Assembly: GCA_021654635.1 (NCBI GenBank)
Contig: AP025179.1
Coordinates: 496,001 to 560,000 of the forward strand
Direction: 5' to 3'
Source: Mycobacterium kiyosense
GTDB taxonomy: Bacteria; Actinomycetota; Actinomycetes; Mycobacteriales; Mycobacteriaceae
Length of the DNA: 64,000 nucleotides
The first letter of the stretch is position 1, and every line of letters begins with the position of its first letter. Positions 8,180 to 17,156 of the stretch are shown here, piece after piece. A model generated the notes under the pieces. The model was not told the DNA's origin. It did no database searches and saw only the letters and a list, made by a program, of their open reading frames with translations. The position numbers were made by a program, and so were the translations under genes.

Positions 8180-9673
8180 TTGAGCATTTCGTTGCTGCTC
8201 GAGATGGCTGCGTCGAGCAACCCGGACCGCATCGCAGTCGTCACCGACGATCTGCGGCTGACCACCCAGCAGCTCAGTGACCTCGCCGACGGCGGAGCCG
8301 GAGTGATCGCCGCCTCGGGCGCCCGGCACGTCGTGTACGTCGGTACCGGCGGCACCATGTTGCCGCTGCTCATTTTCGCCACCGCCCGCGCCGGCCTGGC
8401 CTTCACCCCGATCAACTACCGGCTGTCCGGCGAGGGCATCGGGGCCCTGATCGAGCGGCTGCCCGAACCGCTGGTGGTCGTCGACGACCGCTACCGCGAC
8501 ATGGTCGCCGGCTCAGCCAAGCACCTGATGACCTCCGACGAATTCCTGACCGCCGCCAACACCGCCGAGCCGGCCGCGGAATTTCCCGACCCGGACGCGG
8601 TGGCCGTCGTGCTGTTCACCTCGGGCACCACGTCGCAGCCCAAGGCCGTCGAGCTCTCGCACAACAATCTGACCAGTTATGTCACCGGCACCGTCGAATT
8701 CGATTCGGCCGCACCGCAAGACGCCGCGCTGATCTGTGTACCGCCGTATCACGTAGCCGGAGTCGGCGCGGCACTGTCCAACCTGTACGCCGGGCGCAAG
8801 ATGGTCTATCTGCCCAATTTCGATGCGCAGGAATGGGTCCGGTTGATCGAGGCCGAGCACGTCACGACGGCGACCGTGGTGCCGACCATGCTGGACCGCA
8901 TCGTCACGGTGCTCGAGTCGGGCGAGCATCGGCTGCCGTCGCTGCGCAACCTGGCCTACGGCGGCTCGAAAGTGCCGCTGCCGCTGGTCCGCCGGGCTCT
9001 CGAGTTGTTGCCGCATGTGGGTTTCGTCAACGCCTACGGGCTGACCGAGACCAGTTCGACGATCGCCGTGCTGACCCCCGACGACCACCGGGCGGCACAC
9101 ACTGCGGCCGACGCCGCCGCCGCCCGGCGACTGGGATCGGTCGGCCAACCGGTGCCCGGCATTGAGCTGCAGGTCCGTGACGAGGACGGCAACGTGCTGG
9201 GGCCGGGGGAGACCGGTGAGCTGTTCGTGCGCGGCGAGCAGGTGTCGGGTCGCTACACCGGGATCGGCTCGGTGCTCGACGAGCAGGGCTGGTTTCCCAC
9301 CCGGGACATCGCCATGCTGGACGAGGACGGCTTCCTGTTCATCGGCGGACGCAGCGACGACACCATCATCCGCGGCGGGGAGAACATCGCACCCGCCGAG
9401 CTGGAAGAGGTGCTGATCGAGCACTCCCATGTCCGCGACGTGGCGGTGGTCGGTGTCGACGATCCGCAGTGGGGCCAGGCGATCGTGGCCGTGGTGGTGC
9501 CTGCCGTGGGTATCGACCCCGATCCCGAGGAACTGCGCGAACATGTGCGCAAGAGTTTGCGGGGGTCGCGTACCCCCGACCGAGTAGTGTTTCGCGACGA
9601 GCTGCCCACCACCCCGACCGGCAAAGTGCTGCGGCGGGAGATCATCGAGGGGCTGAAGGGACTGCACGCATGA
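8180..9673 (+). CDS. Acyl-CoA synthetase (FadD-type AMP-dependent ligase)
   Basis: Member of the ANL superfamily, activating a carboxylic acid as acyl-AMP and then acyl-CoA. Seen in order: the P-loop FTSGTTSQPKAVELSH, the GLTETSS motif, GWFPTRDIA, the hinge GGRSDDTIIRGGENIAPAEL, and the C-terminal lysine segment TPTGKVLRREI. TTG 8180 is taken as start because GGAGGGG sits at 8166-8172, 7 bp ahead, and the protein proper (SISLLLEMAASSNPDRIAVV) begins there, giving 497 residues; an upstream TTG at 8120 lacks this support. M. tuberculosis has no fadD at this spot. Its stop overlaps the next start (ATGA). Confidence 0.87.
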   Translation: MSISLLLEMAASSNPDRIAVVTDDLRLTTQQLSDLADGGAGVIAASGARHVVYVGTGGTMLPLLIFATARAGLAFTPINYRLSGEGIGALIERLPEPLVVVDDRYRDMVAGSAKHLMTSDEFLTAANTAEPAAEFPDPDAVAVVLFTSGTTSQPKAVELSHNNLTSYVTGTVEFDSAAPQDAALICVPPYHVAGVGAALSNLYAGRKMVYLPNFDAQEWVRLIEAEHVTTATVVPTMLDRIVTVLESGEHRLPSLRNLAYGGSKVPLPLVRRALELLPHVGFVNAYGLTETSSTIAVLTPDDHRAAHTAADAAAARRLGSVGQPVPGIELQVRDEDGNVLGPGETGELFVRGEQVSGRYTGIGSVLDEQGWFPTRDIAMLDEDGFLFIGGRSDDTIIRGGENIAPAELEEVLIEHSHVRDVAVVGVDDPQWGQAIVAVVVPAVGIDPDPEELREHVRKSLRGSRTPDRVVFRDELPTTPTGKVLRREIIEGLKGLHA

Positions 9674-9966
9674 TCAAGAACGGAACCCGTCTCGCCAGCC
9701 AGGTGTGTGACACCCAGATCATCGTTGTCCGCAGCGCGGACAGCCTCGACGACCTGCGCTGCGGCGGTGCGCCGATGGTGGAGATGGGCGCCGAGCGTTC
9801 CGGCGAGCTGGACCCCGCTTTCGCCGACGGCAGCGTGATGGGCAAGCGCTACGTCGACGAGTCGGGTGCCGAGGTGCTGGTCACCAAGCCGGGCGCGGGC
9901 TCGTTGAGTGTCGGGGACATCAAGCTGACCCTCAAAGAGGTCAAGCCGCTGCCGGCCAGCGACTGA
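9670..9966 (+). CDS. Small conserved protein coupled to the acyl-CoA synthetase
   Basis: A 98-residue soluble protein starting ATG 9670 inside the fadD stop codon (ATGA overlap), so translation is coupled. It contains CDTQIIVVRSADSLDDLRCG, an acidic middle part and MGKRYVDESGAEVLVTKPGA. I recall similar small proteins next to acyl-CoA ligases in other actinobacteria but know no function. It has two cysteines, no signal peptide and no membrane segment. A partner or carrier-like role for the ligase is only a guess. Confidence 0.72.
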   Translation: MIKNGTRLASQVCDTQIIVVRSADSLDDLRCGGAPMVEMGAERSGELDPAFADGSVMGKRYVDESGAEVLVTKPGAGSLSVGDIKLTLKEVKPLPASD

Positions 9967-9969
9967 GAA

Positions 9970-10059
9970 TTACAGCGCGGGTCCGCTAGGCCCGTCTTCC
10001 CCGGGGAGGCCCAGGAGCAGCCCGCCGTTGCCACCGGCGCCACCTGCCCCCGTTCCGGA
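9970..10059 (-). pseudogene. 3' remnant of a PE_PGRS gene
   Basis: On the reverse strand, codons ending at the TAA (9970-9972) read GTGAGGAGGNGGLLLGLPGE then DGPSGPAL. This is the usual C-terminus of PE_PGRS proteins (compare [14 protein letters not shown] in the intact gene at 12099-13565). Upstream of about 10060 the frame loses all PGRS character and no PE domain follows, so only the tail survives. Confidence 0.6.
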
Positions 10060-10238
10060 CGGTGGGAGCCACCGTCCTTCCGCCGCCGGGTGGGCGGTCG
10101 GCTGCATCCTCGCCGCAGATTTCGGGCCGGTAAACGAAGGAATAAATCTAATCTGCCTTCGGATCCGGAAGGTTCGTTTTACGCTCAGCTCAGTGGCACT
10201 GACTCTGGGTGGCTCGCAATGAAGCGAGGGAGGCGGAC

Positions 10239-12047
10239 ATGTCCTACGTTGTCGCGGCAACGGACCTGCTGGAAGCGGCAGCATCGGATCTGGCAGGAAT
10301 CCATTCCGTGCTGGGCGAAGCGGCGGCCGCAGCGGTAGTCCCGACTACGGGAGTCGTGCCCGCTGCTGCTGACGAGGTTTCGGCCGCCCTGGCCGCGCTG
10401 TTCGGCAACTTCGGCCGGCAATTCCAGATGATGAGTGCTCAGGCGCAGAGCTTCCACGCGCAGTTCGTCGCGATGCTGAACTCCGGCGCCGGCGCCTACA
10501 TCAGCGCCGAGATCGCCAATGCCGAGCAGGCTATCGCCAACGCGGTGATTGCGCCGGTGCAGTCACTGCTCGCGGGCGCCGGCTCGCTGGGTTCGGCGGC
10601 ATCCAGCGGCAACGGACTGCTGGGCGGGCTCATCGGGGCGACGAGCGGCAGCGGCACGGTGGGCTCGCTACTCGGCGGTGTGACCAGCAGCACCGGCGGT
10701 CTGACCGGCGTCAGCACCGGCCTGGGCACCGGCCTCGGCGGAGTGTTGAGCGGCGTCACCGCGAGTACCGGGGGTCTGGGCGGCCTCACCGCGGGTCTCG
10801 GCAGCGTGGGCAGCACCATCAGCAGCGCCGTGGGCGGATTGACCGGGGCCAGCACGGGTTTGGGTGGGCTGCTCGGTGGCGCCACCCCCTTGAGTGGGCT
10901 GCTGGGCGGCCTGACCGGCGGCACCGGCAACATCGGGTCGCTGCTGGGCAACCTGGGTGGCGGCTTGAACGGGGTCGTCGCCTCGCTGGGCGGCTCGCTG
11001 GGTGCGCTCGGGAACATCGGTTCGGTCACCGGTTTCCTGAATTCGGTCCCCGGCCTGCTGGGCACGGTCAACAACCTCGGTGCGCTCGGGGCCAACCTGC
11101 AGACGACGTTGGCCAGCCTGCTGCCCGGGCTGCCGACTTCGCTTACCGGCCTTGAGAATTCGTTGTCCGGTCTGGTGAACTCGCTGCTGCCCAACCTGGT
11201 CAACGTCAACTTCGGCAATGCCGGTCCGGTGTTCACCGGCTTGTTCGGGCCCTACAACCAGTTGGTCTACAACACGGTGACCAACCTGCAGGCGCTCGGC
11301 GCCGACTGGCTGGCCGACCCCTTCCCGTTCCTGCGCCAGTTCCTGGCTAACCAGGCGGGCTACGGCCAAACCATCCTGACCGCGCTGCAGACCGGAAACT
11401 TCGCGCCGGTGTCGGCGATCCCCGGCAAGATCGCGACCAACTTCGGCAACGTGGTGCACACGCTCACCGACATGTCCGTCACGCCGACCATCGAGGTGCT
11501 CACCAGTGGTGGCGCGCCGCTGGCGGTGAACAACATGATCGGGTTGCCGCTGGTGGCGGGCGCGGCGGTGATCGGTCCACCGACCGCCGCATTCCAGGCG
11601 GCCCAGGCGGCCGGCGCCGCGTTCACCAGTGCGGTGCAGGCCGGCAATGGCGCGGCAGCGTTCGCCGCCGCGTTCGGGTTCCCGGCGACGGTTTTGGACG
11701 GCTTTCTCAACGGACATGCCGTCTTCCCGTACTCGCTGAACTTGGGGCAAATCGCCATTCCGGCAGTGAACTTGTTTGGGATAAACCTGCCATCGATTGT
11801 CAACGCCACCGCGGTGGCGAATCTCCCGCTCGACGGCTTGCTCGTGCAACCCGGCTACTACCCCATATCGGTGACTCTTTCGACGCTCGCGGCTCCGATC
11901 GTGCCGATCACCTCCGTCGATATCGGCGCCGGCGGTACACCCTTCAGCGGACTGCTGCAGCTCCTGATCAACTACGCACCGCAGCAATTGGCCGTGGCGA
12001 TCGGCGCGCCCACGTCGCCGCCGCCGCTCATCTCGATCCCGATCTGA
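10239..12047 (+). CDS. PE family protein with glycine/leucine repeats and conserved C-terminal region
   Basis: A 602-residue protein. Residues 1-95 form the PE domain (MSYVVAATDLLEAAASDLAG) with the YISAE secretion motif at 87-91. About residues 110-320 are low-complexity Gly, Leu, Ser and Thr repeats such as STGLGGLLGG and GGLTG, unlike the strict Gly-Gly-Ala repeats of PGRS proteins. Residues 330-602 form a non-repetitive domain ending in SPPPLISIPI. ATG 10239 is preceded by GAGGG and matches the PE start. Export through a type VII system is expected. It is convergent with the next PE_PGRS gene, 51 bp apart. Confidence 0.87.
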   Translation: MSYVVAATDLLEAAASDLAGIHSVLGEAAAAAVVPTTGVVPAAADEVSAALAALFGNFGRQFQMMSAQAQSFHAQFVAMLNSGAGAYISAEIANAEQAIANAVIAPVQSLLAGAGSLGSAASSGNGLLGGLIGATSGSGTVGSLLGGVTSSTGGLTGVSTGLGTGLGGVLSGVTASTGGLGGLTAGLGSVGSTISSAVGGLTGASTGLGGLLGGATPLSGLLGGLTGGTGNIGSLLGNLGGGLNGVVASLGGSLGALGNIGSVTGFLNSVPGLLGTVNNLGALGANLQTTLASLLPGLPTSLTGLENSLSGLVNSLLPNLVNVNFGNAGPVFTGLFGPYNQLVYNTVTNLQALGADWLADPFPFLRQFLANQAGYGQTILTALQTGNFAPVSAIPGKIATNFGNVVHTLTDMSVTPTIEVLTSGGAPLAVNNMIGLPLVAGAAVIGPPTAAFQAAQAAGAAFTSAVQAGNGAAAFAAAFGFPATVLDGFLNGHAVFPYSLNLGQIAIPAVNLFGINLPSIVNATAVANLPLDGLLVQPGYYPISVTLSTLAAPIVPITSVDIGAGGTPFSGLLQLLINYAPQQLAVAIGAPTSPPPLISIPI

Positions 12048-12098
12048 GGCCGACCCCCGGACGGCACGGGCCGCAGAGGCGGCTACCTTCGGGGCCTC

Positions 12099-13565
12099 TC
12101 ACGGCCCCTGCCGACCGTCGGTTCCGGGCACTCCGAGTATCAGGCCTCCGGCGCCGCCGGTACCGCCGGCAGTGTTGAAGCCGCTACCGCCGTTGCCGCC
12201 GTTGCCGATGAATTGCGCGTCTCCGCCGTTACCGCCCGCCGCTGTCAGCAGCCCGATGCCACCGGCGCCGCCTGCTCCGCCGCTGCCGATGATGGCCCCG
12301 TTGCCGCCCCGGCCACCAGCTCCTCCCTTGGCCGCGGCTTGGCCGCCATCGCCGGCGTCGCCGCCGCTGCCGATCAGGCCAATAGCGTTGCCGCCGGCGC
12401 CACCGTTGCCGCCGGTGTTGTCGACGCCGGTGGCTGATTGGCCACCCGTGCCGCCATGACCGCCGTCGCCGAACAGGCTGCCCCCAGTGCCGCCGTTGCC
12501 GCCGTTGCCGCCGATGACGCCCAAGGTGTTGGCGGTGGCCGCACCCCCGGCACCACCTGCGCCGCCGTTGCCGACCGCGCCCGCCGCTCCGCCGTTGCCG
12601 CCGTTTCCGCCACCCGCGCCGGCCCCGCCGTTGCCGCCGTTGCCGCTCAACATTCCGCCGGCCCCGCCGTTGCCACCGTTGCCCTTGTAGTGGCTCAGGC
12701 TGTTAAGGGCGCCCGCGCCGCCGTTGCCACCGTTGCCGCCGTTGCCGTTGATCAGTCCGCCGTGCCCACCGTCGCCGCCGCTGCCGCCGTATCCGCGTTC
12801 CAGCGCGCTGCCGCCGTCGCCGCCCGCCCCACCGGTGCCGAACAACCCGCCGGCATCTCCGCCGGCGCCGCCCTGTCCAGCGGCGACGTGACCGGTGCTG
12901 TTGAGGTTGACGCCGCCGACACCGCCGGCACCACCGTTGCCGAACAGCAGCCCGCCGGCCCCTCCGGCGCCACCAGCGCCGGGGAAGAAGTTGACGTTGG
13001 CGGATGTCCCGCCGGCCCCGCCGGCGCCACCGTGGCCGATCAATCCGGCGGCGCCGCCGTTGCCACCATTGCCGGCCGCGGAAGTGGCGGTCGCGGGTGT
13101 GCCGGATCCACCGTTGCCGCCGTTGCCCCACAGCAGGCCGCCGGGGCCCCCGTTTTGCCCGGTGCCCGCAACGCCGTTGGTGCCGTTGCCGATCAGGGGG
13201 CGGCCCAACAGTGCCTGGGTGGGTGCGTTGATCGCGGCGAGTATCTGCTGCTGCAGCAGCTGCCACGGGTTGGCGGCGGCCGCGGCATTGGCCGCTTCGG
13301 CGGCGGCGTAGGCGCCGCCGGCCGCGTTCAGGGCCTGCACGAATTGTTGGTGAAACACTACGGCTTGGGCGCTCAGCGCCTGGTAGGCCGCCGCGTGCTC
13401 GCCGAACAGCGCAGAGATGGCCACCGATATCTCGTCGGCGGCGGCGGCCAGGATGCCCGTGGTCGGTGCCGCCGCGGCCGCTCCGGCCTCGGCGACCGCC
13501 TCGCGGAGGGTTGCTAAATCCGTTGCAGCCGTGCCGATCACGTCAGGAATCGCGGAGACGAACAT
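12099..13565 (-). CDS. PE_PGRS family protein
   Basis: Complete 488-residue PE_PGRS protein. Residues 1-95 are the PE domain ([20 protein letters not shown]), with YAAAE at 86-90. The linker [20 protein letters not shown] leads into about 340 residues of Gly-Gly-Asn and Gly-Gly-Ala repeats, ending in the short tail [14 protein letters not shown]. The repeat region is low complexity, which raises the risk of assembly collapse. Expected to be a surface protein exported by a type VII system; function not derivable from sequence. Confidence 0.92.
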   Translation of the reverse strand: MFVSAIPDVIGTAATDLATLREAVAEAGAAAAAPTTGILAAAADEISVAISALFGEHAAAYQALSAQAVVFHQQFVQALNAAGGAYAAAEAANAAAAANPWQLLQQQILAAINAPTQALLGRPLIGNGTNGVAGTGQNGGPGGLLWGNGGNGGSGTPATATSAAGNGGNGGAAGLIGHGGAGGAGGTSANVNFFPGAGGAGGAGGLLFGNGGAGGVGGVNLNSTGHVAAGQGGAGGDAGGLFGTGGAGGDGGSALERGYGGSGGDGGHGGLINGNGGNGGNGGAGALNSLSHYKGNGGNGGAGGMLSGNGGNGGAGAGGGNGGNGGAAGAVGNGGAGGAGGAATANTLGVIGGNGGNGGTGGSLFGDGGHGGTGGQSATGVDNTGGNGGAGGNAIGLIGSGGDAGDGGQAAAKGGAGGRGGNGAIIGSGGAGGAGGIGLLTAAGGNGGDAQFIGNGGNGGSGFNTAGGTGGAGGLILGVPGTDGRQGP

Positions 13566-13753
13566 GCTTAACCCCCAGCTTTGCGGCCTGAGTGTGGCCC
13601 GTGTGGCCGCAGCGCGGGGCGATCATCCAGCGACGTGATCGCCCTCACAGCTTAACCAGATCCGCAAGGCTTCACAGGGTATTCCCAGTTAATTGTGCGT
13701 ATCGAGCAACAAACGCGTGTTGCCGGCGGAGATCCAGTCCTCAGACCGGGAGC

Positions 13754-14365
13754 TTACGGCTGATCGATCTTATTGCGAGCAACGAATTCCCTTGCCTTGA
13801 CCAGGAATTCGAGTTGTTCCCCGACGTCTCGCAACGGTCCCACGCTGCGCGTGGAGCGGCACAACATGATCGCGCCTTCCAAAGCGGCGATCGACGTCAC
13901 CGCCAGAGATGCCGCGTCGCGCCCGTCGAAGCCGTCGGCGACGAACGCGCGTGTCATGGCCGCACACCAGCGGCCCAGGATGTCGCCGGCCTCGGTCTTG
14001 AGTTCGAGTTCTTCGTCGGCCGAGCCGAGTGCGGCCGCCGCGACGGGGCAGCCGGCGGTGAAGTCACCCTCGGTCAGTTGGCGTTCCCAGTGCTCGACGA
14101 ATTCGCGGATCAGGGCCCGTGCGCCGCGGTCGGCGGCCCGGTCGATGACGGTGGTGATGGTGTCGCCCGAGTAGCGCAGCGCCTCGGCCAGGATCTGGTT
14201 GCGTCCGTCGGGGAAGTGGTAATACACCGACCCGCGCGGCGCGCCGCTGCGGGCGAGCACCGAATCGATGGTGACCCCGGCGGCGCCACGCTCCCGCATC
14301 ACCTGGGCTGCGCTGACCACCATCTTGTCCCTGGTGCCGCCGCGCTTGGTGGAGACGGATGTCAT
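13754..14365 (-). CDS. TetR family transcriptional regulator
   Basis: A 203-residue repressor. Residues 12-60 are the TetR helix-turn-helix (GVTIDSVLARSGAPRGSVYY then HFPDGR). The C-terminal part, with FTAGCPVAAAALG, resembles the LmrA/YxaF-like branch. The start codon overlaps the stop of a 45-residue ORF (ATGA, 14362-14365), so the two are coupled. A perfect 22-bp palindrome and a second inverted repeat lie upstream, between this unit and the divergent enoyl-CoA hydratase gene. It probably represses both itself and that hydratase. Ligand unknown, possibly an acyl-CoA given the neighbour. Confidence 0.88.
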   Translation of the reverse strand: MTSVSTKRGGTRDKMVVSAAQVMRERGAAGVTIDSVLARSGAPRGSVYYHFPDGRNQILAEALRYSGDTITTVIDRAADRGARALIREFVEHWERQLTEGDFTAGCPVAAAALGSADEELELKTEAGDILGRWCAAMTRAFVADGFDGRDAASLAVTSIAALEGAIMLCRSTRSVGPLRDVGEQLEFLVKAREFVARNKIDQP

Positions 14366-14499
14366 GCCGCGTGCGAGGGCTCGGGAGTGGATCCGGTGAG
14401 TGGGAAGTGCTGCTCGCGCGGACGAAGTCGACTTCGACGCGGCTCGGGAATCTCACGCGTGAAACGGAGGCCGGCGATATTGAACTCGATGACCCACAT
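14362..14499 (-). CDS. 45-residue ORF coupled to the TetR gene
   Basis: ATG at 14497-14499 is preceded on the reverse strand by AGGAGA at a good distance, and the frame ends in a TGA that overlaps the TetR start. The product begins MWVIEFNIAGLRFTREIPEP and is then basic (RRSRLRPREQ). No known domain is recognised. The ribosome site and the overlap argue for translation, either as a leader controlling TetR synthesis or as a small protein of its own. Confidence 0.55.
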   Translation of the reverse strand: MWVIEFNIAGLRFTREIPEPRRSRLRPREQHFPLTGSTPEPSHAA

Positions 14500-14541
14500 T
14501 GGTCTCTCCTGGCGCTTCGCACAGGCCTGGGACGCGCCTGT

Positions 14542-14563
14542 GAATATGTTAAGAAGCATATTC
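14542..14563. promoter_or_regulatory. Inverted repeat, possible second TetR operator
   Basis: GAATATG, an 8-nt spacer, then CATATTC, in the divergent region between the TetR unit and the enoyl-CoA hydratase gene. It lies about 45 bp upstream of the small ORF and is AT-rich, so it may overlap that promoter. Confidence 0.45.
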
Positions 14564-14620
14564 GACGGATGGTTAGTAAGCAAACGCTCGCTGGGCACTT
14601 GTGATCTAGACCACCTAGGT

Positions 14621-14642
14621 AATTATGCAATATTGCATAATT
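14621..14642. promoter_or_regulatory. Perfect 22-bp palindrome, probable TetR operator
   Basis: The half AATTATGCAAT is followed directly by its exact complement ATTGCATAATT. It sits 26 bp upstream of the hydratase ATG (14669), where it would block RNA polymerase, and 120 bp from the start of the TetR unit. Size, symmetry and place are those of a TetR-family operator. Confidence 0.65.
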
Positions 14643-14668
14643 CATACCTTTGGGGTTCACTCACCCGT

Positions 14669-15448
14669 ATGACCACGGTGACCCTGGAGCGGGACGGCCA
14701 CGTCCTGCTGATCGGCCTGAACCGGCCGCACAAGCGCAATTCCTTCAACCGCGAGATGCTGGCCGACCTGTCTCGCGCCTACGCGGTACTGGAATCCGAC
14801 GACGAGTTGCGCGCCGGTGTGCTGTTCGCCCACGGCGACCATTTCACCGCCGGTCTGGACCTGATCGACGTGGCGCCCGGCATAGCCGCGGGGGAATCCG
14901 TTCAGCCCGCGGACGGCCGAGACCCCTTCCGGTTGGACGGCCCCTGGCAGACCCCGTTGATCGCCGTCGCGCACGGTTGGTGCATGACGCTGGGCATCGA
15001 ACTGCTGCTGGCCGCCGACATCCGCATCGCCGCCGCCGGCACCCGGTTCACCCAGCTGGAGGTGCAGCGCGGCATCTATCCGTTCGGCGGCGCCACGATC
15101 CGGCTGCCCCGCGAGGCGGGGTGGGGGAACGCCATGCGCTGGCTGCTCACCGGCGACGAGTTCGACGCCGCCGAGGCTTACCGTCTCGGGCTGGTCCAGG
15201 AAGTCGCCGACGACGCGGCGACCGCGCAGGCCCGGGCCCGCGAGATCGCCGCCACCATCGCCGAACGCGCCGCCCCGCTGGGGGTGCGGGCCACGCTGGC
15301 CTCGGCGCATCTGGCGCGTACTCGGGGTGAGGCCGCGGCGATCGAACGGCTGCGGCCGGCCGCGGCCGAACTGTTCGCCAGCGCCGATGCCGCCGAGGGT
15401 GTGCAGTCGTTCGTCGAGCGCCGACAGGCTAGGTTCCAGGGCCGCTAG
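14669..15448 (+). CDS. Enoyl-CoA hydratase/isomerase family protein
   Basis: Crotonase-fold protein of 259 residues starting MTTVTLERDGHVLLIGLNRP. The oxyanion region is HFTAGLDLIDV and the catalytic-side region FTQLEVQRGIYPFGGATIRL retains a Glu. The variant WCMTLGIELLLAADIRIAA replaces the common GGG core, so activity on standard enoyl-CoA is likely but not certain. The divergent TetR gene and the palindrome just upstream suggest induction by a ligand of that regulator. Not part of the M. tuberculosis gene order as I recall it. Confidence 0.85.
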   Translation: MTTVTLERDGHVLLIGLNRPHKRNSFNREMLADLSRAYAVLESDDELRAGVLFAHGDHFTAGLDLIDVAPGIAAGESVQPADGRDPFRLDGPWQTPLIAVAHGWCMTLGIELLLAADIRIAAAGTRFTQLEVQRGIYPFGGATIRLPREAGWGNAMRWLLTGDEFDAAEAYRLGLVQEVADDAATAQARAREIAATIAERAAPLGVRATLASAHLARTRGEAAAIERLRPAAAELFASADAAEGVQSFVERRQARFQGR

Positions 15449-15588
15449 GCCCGTTCACCCCGCCGCCAGCCCCCGCTCAGCCGGCCTCGAGTCCCGCCGA
15501 CTGCGAACTAGACGACGCTCAATCGGCGTGTCGCGCAGCACAATTCACACTCGGCGGCCAGAAACCGGCTACGGCAACCAGAAACGAG

Positions 15589-17058
15589 TTACTCGACCGT
15601 GTAACCCATCGGCATCAGCACGCTCTTCTGCTGGGTGAAGTGCTCGACACCCTCGGGTCCGTTCTCCCGGCCGATGCCCGAGTTCTTGTACCCGCCGAAC
15701 GGGCAGCACGGGTCGAACGCGTACCAGTTGATCGCGTAGGTCCCGGTGCGGATCTGCTCGGAGATCTTGATGCCGCGCGGCACGTCGGTGGTCCACACGC
15801 TGCCGGCCAGGCCGTACACCGAGTCATTGGCGATCTTGATCGCGTCCTCTTCGGTGTCATAAGGGATGATGCTCAGCACCGGCCCGAAGATCTCCTCCTG
15901 GGCGATCGTCATCTTGTTGTCGACGTCGGCGAAAACCGTTGGCTGCACAAAGAATCCGTTGTCCAGGCCCTCGGGACGGCCGCCGCCGCAGACCAGCCGC
16001 GCGCCTTCCTCGATGCCCTTGGCGATGTAACCCTCGACCCGTTCGCGCTGCTTCTCCGAGATCAGCGAGCCGATCTGGGCGGCCGGGTCCGACGGCGGCC
16101 CCACCGGCAGTGCCTGCACGAAAGCGCTTACCGCGTCCACGATTTCGTCGTAGCGCGACCGCGGCGCCAGGATGCGGGTCTGGCCCACGCAGGCCTGTCC
16201 GGTGTTCATGATCCCGGAGAACACCATCATCGGGACGGCGGCGGCCAGGTCGACGTCCTCGAGCACGATGGCCGCCGACTTCCCGCCCAGCTCCAGGGTG
16301 CACGGCTTGAGCATGTCGGCGGCGCGCTTGCCGATCTCCTTGCCGACCGACGAGCTGCCGGTGAAGGTGAACAGGTCGACATCGGGGTTGGAGGTCAGCG
16401 CCTGCCCGGTCTCGATGCCGCCGGGCACCACCGACAGCACGCCCTCGGGCAGCCCGGCGTCGGCGAACACTTCAGCCAAAGCGTTTGTGGTCAAAGGGGT
16501 TTCGGCGGCCGGCTTGAGCACCACGGTGCAGCCGGCCAGCAGCGCCGGACCCAGCTTGTTGACCGCCAGGAACAGCGGCACGTTCCACGCCACGATCGCG
16601 CCCACCACGCCGATCGGTTCGCGGTGCACGATGGTCTGCCCGTAGGAGCCGTTGCGGATCTCGCGCCACTTGACCTGGTCGACGGCGGGGCCGGCGAAGA
16701 AGCTCATCGCCCCCATCGAACCCATCCAGTGCATCGTCTCGATGGTCATCGGCGGCTGCCCGGTCTCGTCGGCGAGCAGCTTGGCGAACAGCTCCTTGCG
16801 CTCCTCGAGCAGCTGCTGTGCCTTGGCGAGGACGGCAGCACGCTCCTGGGGCGGCATCGTCGGCCAGGGACCGTTGTCGAACGCGGCGCGCGCCGCGGCG
16901 ACGGCCGCGTCCACGTCGGCCGGCGCGGCCAACGGCACCTTGCCGACGTACTCGCCGGTGGCCGGGCAGTGCACCTCGATGACCTGGTCGGTCGACGGCT
17001 CGACCCACTTGCCGCCGATGAAGAGTTTGTCGTACTCCGTCGTGTCGCTCTTGGTCAT
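15589..17058 (-). CDS. Aldehyde dehydrogenase (Rv0223c-like)
   Basis: NAD(P)-dependent aldehyde dehydrogenase of 489 residues. The general base Glu256 (LELGGKS) and nucleophile Cys290 (GQACVGQ) are present, with the cofactor segment FTGSSSVGK at 232-240. GAGGAGG precedes the ATG on the reverse strand by about 11 bp. Followed in M. tuberculosis order by the methyltransferase gene, which here lies upstream on the same strand with a 98-bp gap. The aldehyde substrate is unknown; fatty aldehydes are plausible given the lipid genes around. Confidence 0.88.
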   Translation of the reverse strand: MTKSDTTEYDKLFIGGKWVEPSTDQVIEVHCPATGEYVGKVPLAAPADVDAAVAAARAAFDNGPWPTMPPQERAAVLAKAQQLLEERKELFAKLLADETGQPPMTIETMHWMGSMGAMSFFAGPAVDQVKWREIRNGSYGQTIVHREPIGVVGAIVAWNVPLFLAVNKLGPALLAGCTVVLKPAAETPLTTNALAEVFADAGLPEGVLSVVPGGIETGQALTSNPDVDLFTFTGSSSVGKEIGKRAADMLKPCTLELGGKSAAIVLEDVDLAAAVPMMVFSGIMNTGQACVGQTRILAPRSRYDEIVDAVSAFVQALPVGPPSDPAAQIGSLISEKQRERVEGYIAKGIEEGARLVCGGGRPEGLDNGFFVQPTVFADVDNKMTIAQEEIFGPVLSIIPYDTEEDAIKIANDSVYGLAGSVWTTDVPRGIKISEQIRTGTYAINWYAFDPCCPFGGYKNSGIGRENGPEGVEHFTQQKSVLMPMGYTVE

Positions 17059-17156
17059 ATTCCGCGGATCCTCCTCATTGCTCCGCCCTGCATCGTCGCC
17101 GGCGGACTCATGCGCGCCACCCTACCCAAGCCGCCGCGAAATTAGAACACGTTGCA

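Noticed and set aside
10560..11160. Repeat-rich DNA
   Set aside because: It encodes the Gly/Leu/Ser repeats of the PE protein and is not an independent repeat element.
12140..13200. Regular short repeats resembling a CRISPR or satellite array
   Set aside because: The repeats are codons for Gly-Gly-Asn/Ala of a PE_PGRS protein; there are no constant repeat and spacer units.
12438..13517. 359-residue forward frame
   Set aside because: Antisense to the PE_PGRS gene; Ala/Val-rich without domains or ribosome site.
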